Below, piece by piece: positions 44,581-56,935 of a stretch of DNA of 64,000 bases (the first letter of the stretch is position 1; the number at the start of each line of letters is the position of its first letter). This DNA is from Nematopogon swammerdamellus (lineage: Eukaryota > Arthropoda > Insecta > Lepidoptera > Adelidae), in NCBI GenBank assembly GCA_946902875.1, contig OX336336.1, positions 1,458,545 through 1,522,544 on the forward strand, given 5' to 3'. The translations under genes and the position numbers were made by a program. A model generated the notes under the pieces. The model saw only the letters and a program-made list of their open reading frames with translations, was not told the origin of the DNA and searched no databases.

Positions 44581-45660
44581 GTGATATTACACGGTCACTT
44601 CTGCCTTTCAATTTGGTTGAAGCAACCAAATTGAATAGTGTAAACTTATAAGTGAACCATTCAATGTCAATGTTCAATCACGGGTAACCATGTTCAACGG
44701 CATTGGAAGGATTGAGCTTGCTCAATATTTTCACTTTTGACGTTCAACGTTCAATGCGATTGAATGAGAGTTGAACGTGTAAACATACGTATTGAACAGT
44801 TCACTCGCTGTTCAATCTTGATCGCTGCGGTGAGAGAGACGTGTAGATATTGTGTTGAAGACATCTTCTTGAGTAATGTGCATTGAATGGTTCACTCTTA
44901 ACCTTCTCGTAACCCTAGTAGTATTATATTCTTTGCTCGTAACTTGTTTTCTTAACTAAAATAACAGCAGGAGGGAAACCTGCAGTGTGATCTATATTAT
45001 TAAATGCATTTGATTAGGTAGGAATATAGAATATACGCGTGTGGTGGCGTGCCTTGGAAGAGGCACCAGCAGTGGAACGATACAGGCTGATGATGAATAG
45101 GATGATAGAATAAAACAAAAGTAGGTTTAATCAATTGAATCTTGTATTGATTATGAAATCAAATTTGAAATCATCCCAAAAAGTAAAAATCAAGTTATTT
45201 TCTGTAAGTAATACTCAATAATTTTAAACTTACTTATTTACTTATATGATAGATAATGTATACCTACTTACAATAAATTATTACTAATGAAAGAACAGAA
45301 ACAGACATTTGTTTTTTCTACTGAACATTAAATCGACATGTAAGTAACTACTTACTTATCTACAATAGGTATACTTACAAATTAGTTTTTACAGTTTAGT
45401 ATCACATTGTCTCGATTTACCGATCTGCATGGTTGAGAATCCTACATGCATATAATATTATGTGGTTTTTCAATCAATCTGGACAAATTAAACAATTTCA
45501 GTATTCTAATTTCTCGCTCTATTCCCTCGACTACCGGATGAAATCAGGATGGCTAACATCAAAGTAGGTACGAGTAAAATTTTAAATGCAAGACTGTTTT
45601 TGTGCAGTTATTATTATCGGACAGTACACAAATGTCACTGCCTACTTTTGAATAAACGTT
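44581..45660. other. Intergenic, TTCAAT-rich repeat and AT-rich DNA
   Basis: 44590-44900 is full of TTCAATG/CATTGAA motifs in both senses, with a hairpin at 44606-44640 (TTCAATTTGGTTG / CAACCAAATTGAA). The remainder is AT-rich with no gene. Confidence 0.4.
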
Positions 45661-45664
45661 GGAG

Positions 45665-45862
45665 TAACCGTGTCCTACACTGGCGGCCGTGGGCAGGAAA
45701 ATAGAGTGTGGGAAGACCACCAGCCAGGTGGACGACGACATCAAGTACGTCGGCGGAAAGCAGTGGTTCCGTACCGCTGAAGGCCGGGAGGACTGGAGGA
45801 AAATTGGAGAGGCGTATGTCCAGCAGTGGACGCTTACACGCTGACTGACTGACTTTTGAATA
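45665..45862 (+). mobile_element. LINE ORF2 C-terminal relic
   Basis: Same block as 7895-8205 in the opposite sense, ending GEAYVQQWTLTR and stop. It lies 92 bp from the stop of the large minus-strand gene. Confidence 0.65.
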
Positions 45863-45953
45863 TATCTACATGTTCTTTTTAAATTGTTCTTTAGGACAAA
45901 CTTTCTTGATGAAATGTTCAATTTCAGAACTTGCTTTGCTCAGAATGTTCCTT

Positions 45954-48490
45954 CTAGAGCTGAGGATTTGTTGGAAGGTTCGTTGTGTCTTGTGAATGTT
46001 TCTCTTGGTTGTATTGATCCTGAATTAAATAATATAAACCATTTTCAGGAGAAGATATGTGTTTGATATCACTTTCTAGCAATGTCCCGACACTGGTTAT
46101 GACTGGATATCTGGGTATTCGATATAACTGTGTTTTTGCAGATTTAGTATTATTTGTCGAAGAATTTTCATTTGGCAAAGTTTCAAGAGAATTTTGATTT
46201 TTGTCCTCTTTTTCTTCTGCGTTTCTTTCTAGATAGTTTCCACTCGGTATATTTATTTCGTTGTCATTACATATACTTATTTTTTGGCCTCTTTCCTGTT
46301 CTTGCTGTTTTAAGTTGAGTTTATCACATTTTTGAGTAGTCATCCAATAACCCATTGGGCGTACTTTCTGATTAGATTTGTTAAATGATTGTATGAAATA
46401 TTTGTCACCTCTTTCGTAAGGTCCGATTGTAATATAGTTTTTTGGATTAGATAGCTTTATATAAATTCCAAATTTAGTGACATTTTGTCCGGGTTGTTGG
46501 CCTGAGAATTGTAATAACATGTTCTTGTTTGACGAATGAGCCAGCTCAATGGCAGACATTATTGTCTGGTACATTACAAACATAACCTGTTTATTTTTAT
46601 AAAGGTGTAGCCGTGTTAAATCTTTCTCAACTGGCATAACAAACCATCTAAAGACATCCGTCTCGTTTTCATGAGAGCTGCTATTCAAAAAATCTTTGGC
46701 ACAGTGTGCACGCTTCGATTCCTCATTTGCGTTAAAACAGCTCTCCAAGCTAGTATTTTGTTCAGATAAAACTTCAGGCTGATTAGGTTTGTTACTCTCA
46801 AAGTAGGGTTGACAAATGTTTACAGCATTGATTGAATCTGGGACAATTTTGGCTGCTGAAGGTGTCAGTTTCGCTTGTGGATTTATCATATAATTTTGAT
46901 GCAAATTGTTTGTTTGAGGGCTATATGCAATACACCGCTTAACATTACTAAGACTGAATGTAATAGGATTGTGAAGGTCACTAATAGTTATAGGAAGCCA
47001 AGTTTCGTTACAACTACTATTTTCTGTATTCTGTGATACCAATGCCTTTACTTCCCACGAGTTAGGGTGGCCTTGCAATACAACAAAATAGTTTTCGAGG
47101 TGTCTGTGATAAATTAAATGATTTACAAAATTGCTATGTCGGTGTAAATCTTTAACGTATATGGAATGCATTTCAATGTGATTGTTAAATTCTTCGTGCT
47201 TAGAATCAATGGCTATGTGCACACGATGAGGATGTGTCGTACTTACGAGAAAGAAATTCTTCGCCGATTTGTACTTCTTTAATAACTCAGAGTAAGGGAA
47301 CAATACCATTTGATTCGGGTATGGCTTTTCTAAAATGAATTGTTCACCGCAGCTCAGATGGTGCTTCATATAATAATATTCATTAAGAAGCCATAAAGAA
47401 AATGTCCTGGATGGAGTTGGAGATTCAGAGGTTGATCCAACATTTGAAGTTTCAGTTTCATTTGTTAACTCATAATTGTTCACATTCTCACCTTCACTTT
47501 CATTCAGAGAGCAAACTGTACTTTCGTTTGGTTTTTGTATGAGTTTTCTCTTAACAATGCACGAGGTGAAAATTCTTTGAGAAGGTTCATCATTAACATT
47601 TTTCAAAATTTTACAAACTTCATTAGTTCCTTTATATGAATTTGGTTCATTTTGTCCTTCATTATTTAAAACAGTACTATAATTTGTATTTTTTTCTTTT
47701 TCAACAATCATATTCTGCGCTACGGTTTCATTACACACAAAATTACTAGGCAAACTTCCTAAAAATTTCCCCTTACAAAAGCACTTGTATAATTTATGTA
47801 CCATACAAAGTGGTTCTATATTTGAACAATTCAGACGGGGAACATGTATTGATAAATCCTTCAGATGTTCTTGGTGGTTTCCAGTAAAAGTATTGATGTC
47901 ATAAACACACGTGTCAACCAATTTTTTGACCTTTTTTGCACTTTTAACTTGTATTTCTGTAACACCAATGTCAAAATTACACAAGAATTCTTTTGAGCCA
48001 CCTTTACTGCCATTAATTATGATATTTATTCCATTCCATAAAACAGATTGTTTCCGATATTTGAAATCTTCCACATTTATGTGTCTTAGCATTTGCCATG
48101 ACAGCTGTGATATTGGATACGATGACTTGAATAACTCTTTTGCGAATAATTTTTCTTCTTTATTCAAACTGGCTTTCATATATTCCAAAAGGGAGTTGAA
48201 TTGATCTTTCAAACATTTTTTCACACGTCCGGGCAATTGGTCAAGTATACCATCTTCATATTTCTTTCGAATAATTCCAATTGTTTTAACTTTACAATTT
48301 GAGATTCTCCTTGAAACATACGAGCGATGTGTCTTTAATGGCCGTACATAGTTTTCTGGTTTTGTTATATTCTGTATGGCAGGTTCGACAATTTCTGGCA
48401 CCAATAACTGGTACAGTTCTCTGCTTTGATAGTATTTAATAGGTATTTTGGAAACGAAAATTTTGGTGTCTCCTTCCATTTTTTTCACAT
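45954..48490 (-). CDS. Main exon of the large protein
   Basis: It begins right after a TTTGTTTCAG acceptor: two nt, VKK, then the ATG at 48479. It is open for 841 codons to TAG at 45954-45956, AT-rich like the flanks but with no frame break. Confidence 0.85.
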
Positions 48491-50960
48491 CTGAAACAAA
48501 AGTAAGTACATATATAAATATATGTATATATATGTGACCCACCAATCATCACCACCTAATTTTGGAAGTCCTGAAAGATCTAAAATTCTAGAGTGGTTTG
48601 TCTAGTAACTAGTGCTTTCTCAATGTGAGTAATTCTGGACTATGGCTCTTTGTACTCACAAAATCTTAAAATTATAAAAAAATTGCAATAAATATTTGGA
48701 AGCATGCTATAAAAACAAGTACCTATGTAAAGTGTGAGTTAAATTTGCCTGACGACTGTTCTATAGCCACATTATATCATTCATTTAGTGAAGATGCATC
48801 AGCTTTCGAAAGGCATTACTAAAACTTTGATATGATAGCATGTCTGTCCATGTAGTGTAGGTATTGAGTCATCCTAAGATCCTAAGATGCAACGTCACTC
48901 GACAATGTGTTTTATTTATACAATTATTTTATTAATTTACTACGTGTAGTTTCAAGAAAGTAAAAACTAATTATCAAATTAACTTTAATTAATTTAACCC
49001 TTTGCCTCTGACCTAATTAAATATGCTCACCCCACTTAACTTTCATGCCATTTTCGCTGCACGAAAATTCGCAAAATTTGGGCGGAAGGAAGGTGTGGAA
49101 CTAAGCTTGCGATGGCATCACCGAACATATCCGGGCCCATCGGCAGTAGAGGAGGGTGTTAATCGAGGTCGGGACTAGCGAGTGGCCACTCTTAAATTTC
49201 CCGCGCATGCTTCACGTTTCGGCTCGCATCAAGCCCTCGTCAGCTAGTCTGCGTTGACTAGGACGCGGGGAAACAATACATATATGTAATGTATATTGTA
49301 AAATAATGAAGTCAGATCAATAAACTCTATTCACACTAATAGCCAGTGAAATTACCCTCGAAACGATGTAAAACAAATGGGGATTCACTTATGTAGAAAT
49401 TAGAAGCACAGATGAACTTTTTAAACTCCAGGAAAAACAAAACATGTCCGACATTTTTTCCGAATTTTTCTAACCCAAAATTGCCGAATTACCCCATGCA
49501 AATCATATAGGCAGGTAAAACGTATAGGTGAAGAATTGAACTATTCAAATAATGCATTCTAAATAACGTTAGACTAGAAACTATAGTATTATCAAAACCT
49601 CGTGTCCGGTTGGGCAATAAAGTTATATGACTTAGGGAAGCGAATCTGCACGGCGGGGCTTTGTCGATAAAAAGTCACCTGGGTCGATATAAGTTATTCA
49701 CGGTTTTTAAAATTATTTCCAATCATGAATTATATTTTTGTATTGTTTTTTTTAATGAATGACATAATACTTATATATAGTATGTTATATTTAACATAAT
49801 GAAAACTTAGTAGGTAAGTTATATTTAAAAAAAGCTCTGTAAGGTTTGTTACCCGGTTCTTCCTTATATATTGCACAGATGAACGGGACAGGACAAAAAA
49901 AAATTATGACGAACCATACTGAACATGCATGTCTTAATGAAATATTGTTATTGTTGTGTGTTCTTTATGGCGGAATAAATATCTGAATCTGAATCTAATG
50001 TAAAGTATCATAAATAAATATCTTATAAATCTATTCAGATAAATAAAAAAAAACATATAAAAAATAAAACGTTAATAAAATATAATAATATGTGTTGTCC
50101 AATTTGTAGTATGATTGAGTATGTGAAATAGGTATCTATTATAAATAGATATATAAGTACCTTAAGCATTTATAACCTGTATTACCTTAAGATATTATTA
50201 ATTCATCTAAAAAAAAAAAAACCTGAATAACTTCTATCGACCCAGGTGACTTTTTATCGACAAAACGCCGTGCGCAGATTCGCTTCCCTAAGCCATATAA
50301 CTTTATTTCCCAACCGGACACGAGGTTTTGATAATACTATAGTTTACCATCCTGCCAGAAATAATGAAGGTAGGGTATAAATTCTGGGACTAATTTTAAA
50401 GTGGTTCCAAGGAGGGCAAAGTCTTTATCCAAACAATCCACCATTCTCACTAGTTTTAATAAGAAACATTCATTGAAATATTAGATGAAAATGTGCGATC
50501 ATATATTCCACGACCCGTGCGGGTGTTGTGGGATAGAAAGGGTTAATACGCGGATGAATGTAATAATGAAATTACCATGCGGCAAATTTTAAGTGCACAA
50601 ATTACTATTTTTGTACTACTATTACCTCAGTACTGTGTGGGGTCAGTACTTAATAAGAATAGTCCCACTGCATCTCTCCCCGTGCATGTCGTAAAAGGCG
50701 ACTAAGGGATAAGCGGCCTGCAGACACCCCGGTCGACTTGTGGCTTTCATGGAAGACATATGCTGACTGGGGTAGCTGGAGACTGCAGGGTTTTGCACGA
50801 AGGTCCCCAACCAAGCGGGATTAATTTGCAGGCCTAGAGCCAACCCCAAACCACAACAAAAACAACAACTACTATTACCTATCGGTTCAGAAATGTTGTA
50901 CTGTGGCAGGCCCAACGATGGACCGGCAGCGGCCAACGGTGTCTGATCATACTGATAAAT
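45954..50960 (-). CDS. Large uncharacterised protein, possibly MGA-domain family
   Basis: The main exon (48490-45954) gives 841 aa from the ATG at 48479 (MEGDTKIFVSKIPIKYY). The N-terminal 260 residues are the most ordered: basic stretches, a LWNGINIIING segment and a Cys/His cluster CMVHKLYKCFCKGKFLG that reminds me of the conserved domain of insect MGA (MAX gene-associated) proteins. This is recall, not a search. Residues about 280-400 are Asn/Ser/Glu-rich and probably disordered. Further ordered blocks follow (FSLWLLNEYYYMKHHLSCGE; FRWFVMPVEKDLTRLHLYKN; GPYERGDKYFIQSFNKSNQK). An upstream exon at 50960-50879 joins in frame and would extend the protein. A transcription or chromatin role is a guess. 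Confidence 0.75.
48491..49575. other. Intron with a repeat holding an R4-like insertion
   Basis: 49040-49085 and 49275-49370 are two halves of the repeat seen at 26945-27085. Otherwise AT-rich. Confidence 0.5.
49088..49275 (-). mobile_element. R4-like LINE, 3' UTR only
   Basis: Minus strand from CCCCGCGTCCTAGTCAACGC through the CTGACGAG ... GAAACG hairpin to CACACCTTCCTTCC. Severely 5'-truncated. Confidence 0.82.
49581..50342 (+). mobile_element. TIR transposon, copy 2 (different core)
   Basis: Same about 130-bp inverted ends as 40449-41430, and the same right subterminal part (TAGTATGATTGAGTATGTGA). The ORF is gone and 49780-50090 holds other AT-rich sequence. Confidence 0.85.
50640..50870 (+). 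mobile_element. Retroposon 3' tail fragment
   Basis: GGGGTCAGTACTTAATAAGA, GTCGTAAAAGGCGACTAAGG, then CGGTCGACTTGTGGC and an A/C-rich end. Abuts the candidate exon donor. Confidence 0.65.
50879..50960 (-). CDS. Candidate upstream exon of the large protein
   Basis: 82 nt between TTTTGTTTCAG and GATAG|GTAATA. Open in the frame IYQYDQTPLAAAGPSLGLPQ YNISEPI, and its last nt completes a codon with the main exon to give EPI-D-VKK-MEGD. It is more GC-rich than its flanks, as coding DNA would be. No ATG in frame, so a further 5' exon would be required; otherwise it is untranslated leader. Confidence 0.5.
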
Positions 50961-51304
50961 CTGAAACAAAAATGATTTGATTAAAAACGTATGGTGAGAT
51001 AAGTAGGTAAGTATAGGGAAATAAGTGAGTAAAGGCAGCCCATTATCTGTCCAGCTTGTCTGATCACCGGCAGATTCCTCTGCAGATTGTCGTAGTAAAA
51101 GATAGTGGCTAGTACAAGTAATTGCCTAGTGGAGGGGAAAGGGAGCTTTTTTTTGTTTGTTTTAAAGCTCCTATGCCATTATCATGCCTGAGGCATCTGA
51201 ATCCCCGTGCGGCCTTGAAGTTATGGGATTTGGGGGTTTCATAATAAAGTTTTTGGAATCCAACAGGTTAACCTGTTGCGTTCCGACGAGCCCCGGTCCT
51301 TTTT
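50961..51304. other. Unclassified repeat-like DNA
   Basis: 51170-51300 looks like a retroposon segment (ATTATCATGCCTGAGGCATC). No gene. Confidence 0.35.
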
Positions 51305-51339
51305 AACCCCCGACGAAAAACGGAGGGGTGTTATAAGTT

Positions 51340-51384
<45 letters not shown>

Positions 51385-51745
51385 TGTGTGTGTGTCTGTC
51401 TGTGGCATCGTAGCTCCCAAACGGATGGACCGATTTGGATGCGGTTTTTTTATTAGGAAGCTTGTTTAATCGGGATGGTTCTTAGCTATGTTTGTAATCA
51501 AGTAATAAAGTAATTACGTAATAAAAAAAATAATTATCTTAAAAAGTGGACCAATTTGCATGCGGTTTTTTTTTAAAAGCTGGAAATAAAAGTTAAATTA
51601 CAAATTAAAAGTAACCGCTAAGTAAATTCCCGCGCAACTCTTGAGTCTTTATATTTAATTTACTTAGCGGTCCCCCGACTCCTTTAAGTAAGTAAACGGA
51701 AATTATTTTTGACTTTTTAAGAGTCGGGGGTTTTTTAAATTTGTA
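51305..51745 (+). mobile_element. ACCCCCGAC-ended repeat, copy 2
   Basis: Same ends and (TG)n (51343-51395) as 5256-5745, but the left arm of the terminal hairpin is missing and the 57-bp core (51614-51670) is inverted relative to copy 1. Confidence 0.78.
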
Positions 51746-52720
51746 ATTAAAGTTTGTTTCCGTTGAGCCCAGATGAGCGACGTCGAAAATATTAGTCTTG
51801 CGCTATTTCTGCGCATTTTTCTTATTTCAATTTGCGAGCAATTTATATAGATTACTAAAAACCTTTCCATTTACATCAAACACACCTACAAACAATTCAA
51901 CACTCAAACAGAAAGAAACATTAATTTTTGTCTTGTCATTTTTGCCTCCAGAAGGTTTCTCGTTCTTTTTTTTTATTTGTGGGATTGAATTCAAGTGTCA
52001 CACTTTAATATGTTGCGGCTTATTAGAGGCAGTGTTCTTTTAGCTACACATTGATATTTGAATGGGGAATTGAAAACAATGTGGAGTGCATTTTGTTTTT
52101 CCTGGAATTAAAAAAACATTATGTGCTTCTAAATAAGGGGGGTGTGGCTTCACTTGTTTCGCATTGTTTTATGGTTTAATTGAATTAGCTTTATTTGCCA
52201 ATAAGAGTACGTATATTGATCTGACTTCGTTATTATACAAAATAGGTATTTGAGTATATGTGGACGCGCGCCGCGGAATCAATGCGTGGCAAGTGGCGCG
52301 TGCCTAGCGGAAATAACTTGTCCTACTCATCCATTAACTGTCAAACTAACGTCGTAACGGTTGTGAACAAATATAACATAACCACTGGTTGTGACGATCA
52401 AAGTCCTCTCTCGCCCCACACTTCTGCAGGACCACGTGCATCGTAGTAAACATTTTGACGGTTGACAACTGAGTGACAGACAAGGTTCTACCTACATACA
52501 TACATACATACATAGCGTCACGCCTGTTTCCCGGTGGGGTAGGCATAGACAACGGATTTACACGTGCCACGATCCTGACACACCTCTGCCGCCTCTTCCA
52601 CGATACCAGGTTCTGATAACTTGAAATACCTTCTGGTTTGCGTCGGCTATTTACAAACAAAATTATTTCTAAGTGCCATAAAAATGGCGACGCACACAAA
52701 ATGGCCGCAATATTCAATAT
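51746..52720. other. AT-rich DNA and retroposon tail
   Basis: 52490-52610 has (ATAC)n and the GGGGTAGGCATAGACAACGG tail shared with 26.58 kb. Nothing else recognised. Confidence 0.4.
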
Positions 52721-53060
52721 TTTTCTACTTACCAGAAACTTTTCACCGACGTAAGATGAATTAAATAATCTCTAATTAATTATGTGGCGTAAAATTATAG
52801 TTCAAGTTTATTTACAATGTTTTTCGTTGCAAGTATAAATATTATTGGTAGTTATCGTCGATCGGCGGAATGCGCGACGCTTTACTTTGACGTTTGTTTG
52901 ACATTGGCGTTGTCAGGTCTGTCACATTGTCAGCTGTCAAAGTAACTTCAAATTTATAAATTTTTTATTTCTCCCTTTTCCGGGAAGGCAAAGTTAGAAA
53001 CCACACAGCTTCTTTTCTATCATTCTCGTACATTTGGCCGAAGGTCGCTCGCGCCGCCGC
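52721..53060 (-). promoter_or_regulatory. Candidate 5' untranslated exon and promoter of the large minus-strand gene
   Basis: On the minus strand TTTCTG|GTAAGT at about 52731-52738 is a good donor with no ATG shortly upstream. The region has TGACGTTTG and ends at a CpG-rich patch. Assignment to the gene at 45.9-51 kb is inference. Confidence 0.25.
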
Positions 53061-53069
53061 CGCCGGGAC

Positions 53070-54084
53070 GCATATTTCCAAAGTCTATAGTGTGAGTTGT
53101 TCTGATTGGTCGATGCCAGTTTGGCGGGAAATTTAAATTTCGGAAGTATTTGAACTGCACTATGCCAGTTTTCTCCGTTTTGGTGGTTTAAAAAAAAAAA
53201 ACCAGGGTTAAATTATGTTGAGGCGGCGCATGTCGTATTTGTTACGTTTGTATTTCCGAAAATAAAGCTTTAATTTTGCTTAAAAAAAAAATTTGTTGTC
53301 TGTAAAGTCTGTTTACGGACGATACTTTTACGTGATAACGTCATAAAGAAACACAGCTATAAGAATTATTACGGTATTTCTTCCTACGGCACCCCTATCA
53401 CTGATTACCGTACGATACGGCAATTACCGTACGTTTGGCAACACTGCCGCTTGGGCCGAGGACGTTTCCATGGTAACTTTGAATATCAACGTGAATATCA
53501 ACGTATTGGTAATCTGTGATCAACGTGACGCAACGTGACCTGTGATCAACGTGACGCAACGTGACGTGATATTCGTGCGTGCAGCCCGTGTTTCATCAAT
53601 TTATAAGACGTTATCACGTCAAAATTGGTTGTCTGTAAAGTCGGTTTACGGACGATAGTTTTACGTGATAACGTTAAATTTCTGCTGCCCTGGTACTTTA
53701 GAACCAGAGAGATAAATGTGTACAAGCCGACGCTTGGGCCGATTGTGCCTCTCTATCGCTTGTTACGCGCTCTCGCTTGCACACACAGGCTCAGATGGAA
53801 CGTGACGCTTTTTCGTGCGTGCAGCCGGTGTTCATCAATTTATAAGACGTGACGTTATCACGTAAAAAAAAAACTTTTGTGGGACTCGAACCCATGGTCA
53901 AAAAATACAAACCCTACACCGTACCAATGCGCCACGAAATCACTTAGACGAGCTAACGAATATCGGGTTCAGTAGGTTCGCTAGGCTAGGAGTGCCGGAG
54001 GCGGAGCCAGACGAAATTTAAATTTCCCGCCAAACTGGCATCGACCAATCAGCATAACTCATCCTATAGATTATAGATATATGC
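53070..54084 (-). mobile_element. Mutator-like MITE, copy e, complete with nested insertion
   Basis: Flanked by identical 9-bp CGCCGGGAC (53061-53069 and 54085-54093). Both long inverted ends are intact. The tRNA-like segment lies at 53875-53945 (minus), and 53290-53868 is nested. Confidence 0.88.
53290..53868. mobile_element. Nested GTGATAACGTC element, two tandem copies
   Basis: GTCTGTAAAGTCTGTTTACG and, from 53628, GTCTGTAAAGTCGGTTTACG start two copies, each with ACGTGATAACGT motifs. 53480-53570 has short repeats of ATCAACGTGA. Confidence 0.65.
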
Positions 54085-54302
54085 CGCCGGGACAGACGCT
54101 GTTCCGCCGACATATCGGGCACTTTTTGGCGCCGCGCCGCCGCCGGGTCATTCATACGCTGTCCCGCCGTCCCGCCAACGCGCGAGATTTTTGACAGGTA
54201 CATTGTAGCCGGAGGTGGTGAAACCGCCAGTGCACACAGCGTATTGCATTGCGCAGCCAGTTATTTACCTGTATATTTACCTATATATTTATATCTTGTA
54301 TA

Positions 54303-54943
54303 TCCTACTAATATTATAAACGGGAAAGTTTGTGAGGATGTATGGATGTATGGATGTATAGATGGATCTTTGTTCCTCTTTCACGCAAAAACTACGGAAC
54401 GGCTTTTGACGAGTCTTTACAGTACTATAGCTTATACATCAGAATAGGACGTAGGTTCTTATAATTTATAAAGATATTGTGTAAATTTGCCAAAATATAA
54501 CGATAGATGTCAAGTAAGTCGGAAAAAATCCCGCCATCATATCTTCTCCCAAGAAAAACAAAAGCCTAACAACATCAAACGAAAACTTCGATTTCGAATT
54601 CTGTTCTTTTTTTTAAATTTGCAGAAAACAAATATGGCCAGTACAGAAAAGCGCGGGGCGGTGCGGAGCGGCGCGGGGCATCGCGGGGCGGCGCGGGGCA
54701 CCACGGCGGGCGGCGCGGGAAGTCGCGGGGCGGTGTGGAGCGGCGCGGGGCGGTGCGCGACGCGACGGCGCGGGACGGCGCAGGCAGGACGGCGCGTTGC
54801 GGCGAGGGGCGGCGCGGGACGGCGCGGCGCGGTGCGGCGCGGAGCGGCGCGGGACGGCGCGGTGCGGCGCGGATCGGCGCGGGACGGCGCGGAGTGGCGC
54901 GGAAAGGCGCGGGGCGGCCAGCGAGGCCGCGGGCAAAAGCTAG
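54303..54943 (+). mobile_element. Helitron (Lep1-like) with GC-rich minisatellite
   Basis: Begins TCCTACTAATATTATAAACG and ends GCCGCGGGCAAAAGCTAG, inserted between A and T, as Helitrons do. 54650-54925 is an expanded array of 5-10 bp units such as GGGACGGCGCGG. No Rep/helicase, so non-autonomous. Confidence 0.8.
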
Positions 54944-56040
54944 TATTTTATATACAAGATGTATGTAACCGACAGCCATGCGTTTTAAATTATAACACGC
55001 TTTTATCGTACCTATCTAATCACGTCATAACAAGAGAAACAATATTTATTCTAATTCTAACCAACGAATTAAAAAGTATCGGGAAGTGACATACAACGCA
55101 CCGACTTGAGGCGCGCTATTGGTGCGCATTCAGCACCCTCTCTTTCGCGAGCAGTCAGTTCGCCGCACTGCGCCGCTCAGGCAGGTCACGTTTTTGTATC
55201 CGTCCGTCCGTAAAAGAGCGAGATAGAATATCATGCATTCGCATACACAAAATATGAGCGTGAAAAGGATAGCTATACGTTACTCGGTTCGAGACGAGAG
55301 CATACGAGAGTCAGTCACTGAGAACATGTAGTGGCGAGTGGCGACATGCAGGGTTCTAATCTAAACCTATCTTGTAACGCATGACACAAGTCTTTATATG
55401 AATATAAAGGCACACGCACGAGCCGCGACGTACAAAGTTGAAGTATACGAATTCTAATTTGGAATGTACAATCGTTGTCTCCCATAGACGTAACAAATTG
55501 CCATTTTAACCATCTTACACTCTCGACGTTCACAGAGCGGAAACGTAACGTGATGTATGAGGCGCTCGCGCACTTACGCTCTTTTAAATATTGGCAGTAG
55601 GTACATAGAAGAACTCCAATCGCACTATCCCTTTTCCGTTCACGGAGTTTGCATCTGCACGTCTTATTCTAGCCCATGTTACGTGTGAGTGCAGGGCCGT
55701 CTTAGGCCATGCAGGGGCCCTTGGGCACAAAATTTGGGGTCCTCTTTAGAAAGAAAAAAAATGTGAATAAAAAAACAATAATACAAAAGTAAAACTTTTG
55801 TTTAGTAATAAAATTGTAATACAAATATTACTTACAATAATAATATAATGTTTTAATGTTTAATGTTTGTTTATTTCGTCATAAAAAACACACTGTTCGC
55901 AATTATATTTGTTTCACAGGGATTAGTATGCTATGTCAGTTATTATTCGTGTTCATACAAGTACATAGTGCAAATGTTGTCAATTTACATGATTGTAATA
56001 ATAAATTTTAACAATAATTCTGGCATCTTAATTAAGATAT
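54944..56040. other. Intergenic, nothing recognised
   Basis: 55080-55600 is moderately GC-rich and could be a promoter or UTR of an unseen gene; 55730-56040 is AT-rich. No supported ORF. Confidence 0.3.
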
Positions 56041-56044
56041 TCGT

Positions 56045-56280
56045 TTAAATCATAGATACATTTATCCAACAGCATTTGCCTCACTTGGTGGGACTGGAAC
56101 TTTCTGTCACTACTTTCGTCTTTTATTTGTATTGGAAGTTTCTCATAAAATTTTGGACCGATAATGTTCGGGTCCCTCTCAGCTAAGGTGAGCCGATGTG
56201 TCACTGACTTTAATTTGTCTCCATTCCTTGTCTTGTAACTGTGATTCACATTATTTTGTTCGAATTTGTGGATATACATA
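56045..56280 (-). mobile_element. LINE C-terminal fragment
   Basis: Minus strand NVNHSYKTRNGDKLKSVTHR and IIGPKFYEKLPIQIKDE match the C-terminal style of the CR1/jockey-like LINE at 37-40 kb. Confidence 0.7.
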
Positions 56281-56561
56281 CACTTTTAAGAATAGGTAGT
56301 GGTTTTGTTAGCTTACGGGGCCAATTTTTCCGATGTACTCAAATTTTTTTTATTTTTTTTAATATTAATTTGTCTCCTCCCGAAACAGGCAAAACTCATT
56401 AGAGTATACAGCCAATTCTGTCGTAGCTTTTAACGTCTGTTGTATAAGTTCTCGCACCGCGAGAACCACAAAAATATATTTTTCTAATTACAACGACGAC
56501 GCGACAAACTCCCGCCGTCCGCCATCTTTTATTTTAGTTTACCCGATGTACTCTCATTGAT

Positions 56562-56935
56562 GAGCGTTCCGTGCAAAATGACAGGCGATGGTGCTGCCAC
56601 TCAAGTAAAAAATATATATCTCAACTGGAAAAAACAAGCCATGAAACTGTAGTTGTTTTTGATTATGATATTCTAAGACACTGGAAACAGTTTTGTATTG
56701 CTCTCATTATCCATAAACATAATAACGGATTACGGTGGCCATCGAAATCCGTTATAATGATTGTGCATAAACTGTGCAATACAAAACTGTTTTCAGTATC
56801 TTAGAATATCAGAATCAAAATCAACTACAGATTCATGGCCTGTTTTTTCCAGTTATGGCTTTGTATGAGATATATATTATTTATTTGAGTGGCAGCACCG
56901 TCGCCTGTCATTTTGCACGGAACGCTCGTACCACG
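56562..56935. mobile_element. Fold-back palindrome with about 165-bp arms
   Basis: GAGCGTTCCGTGCAAAATGA at the left recurs inverted at 56911-56930; the match continues through the CAACTACAG/CTGTAGTTG segment to near the centre (about 56740). Confidence 0.85.

Noticed and set aside
50643..50878. Continuation of the candidate exon ORF beyond the donor
   Set aside because: It runs into the retroposon tail; only the part up to the GTAATA donor looks genic.
54487..55089. 200-codon ORF in the GC-rich block
   Set aside because: Every frame is open in the GGCGCGG array; it is a minisatellite in a Helitron.
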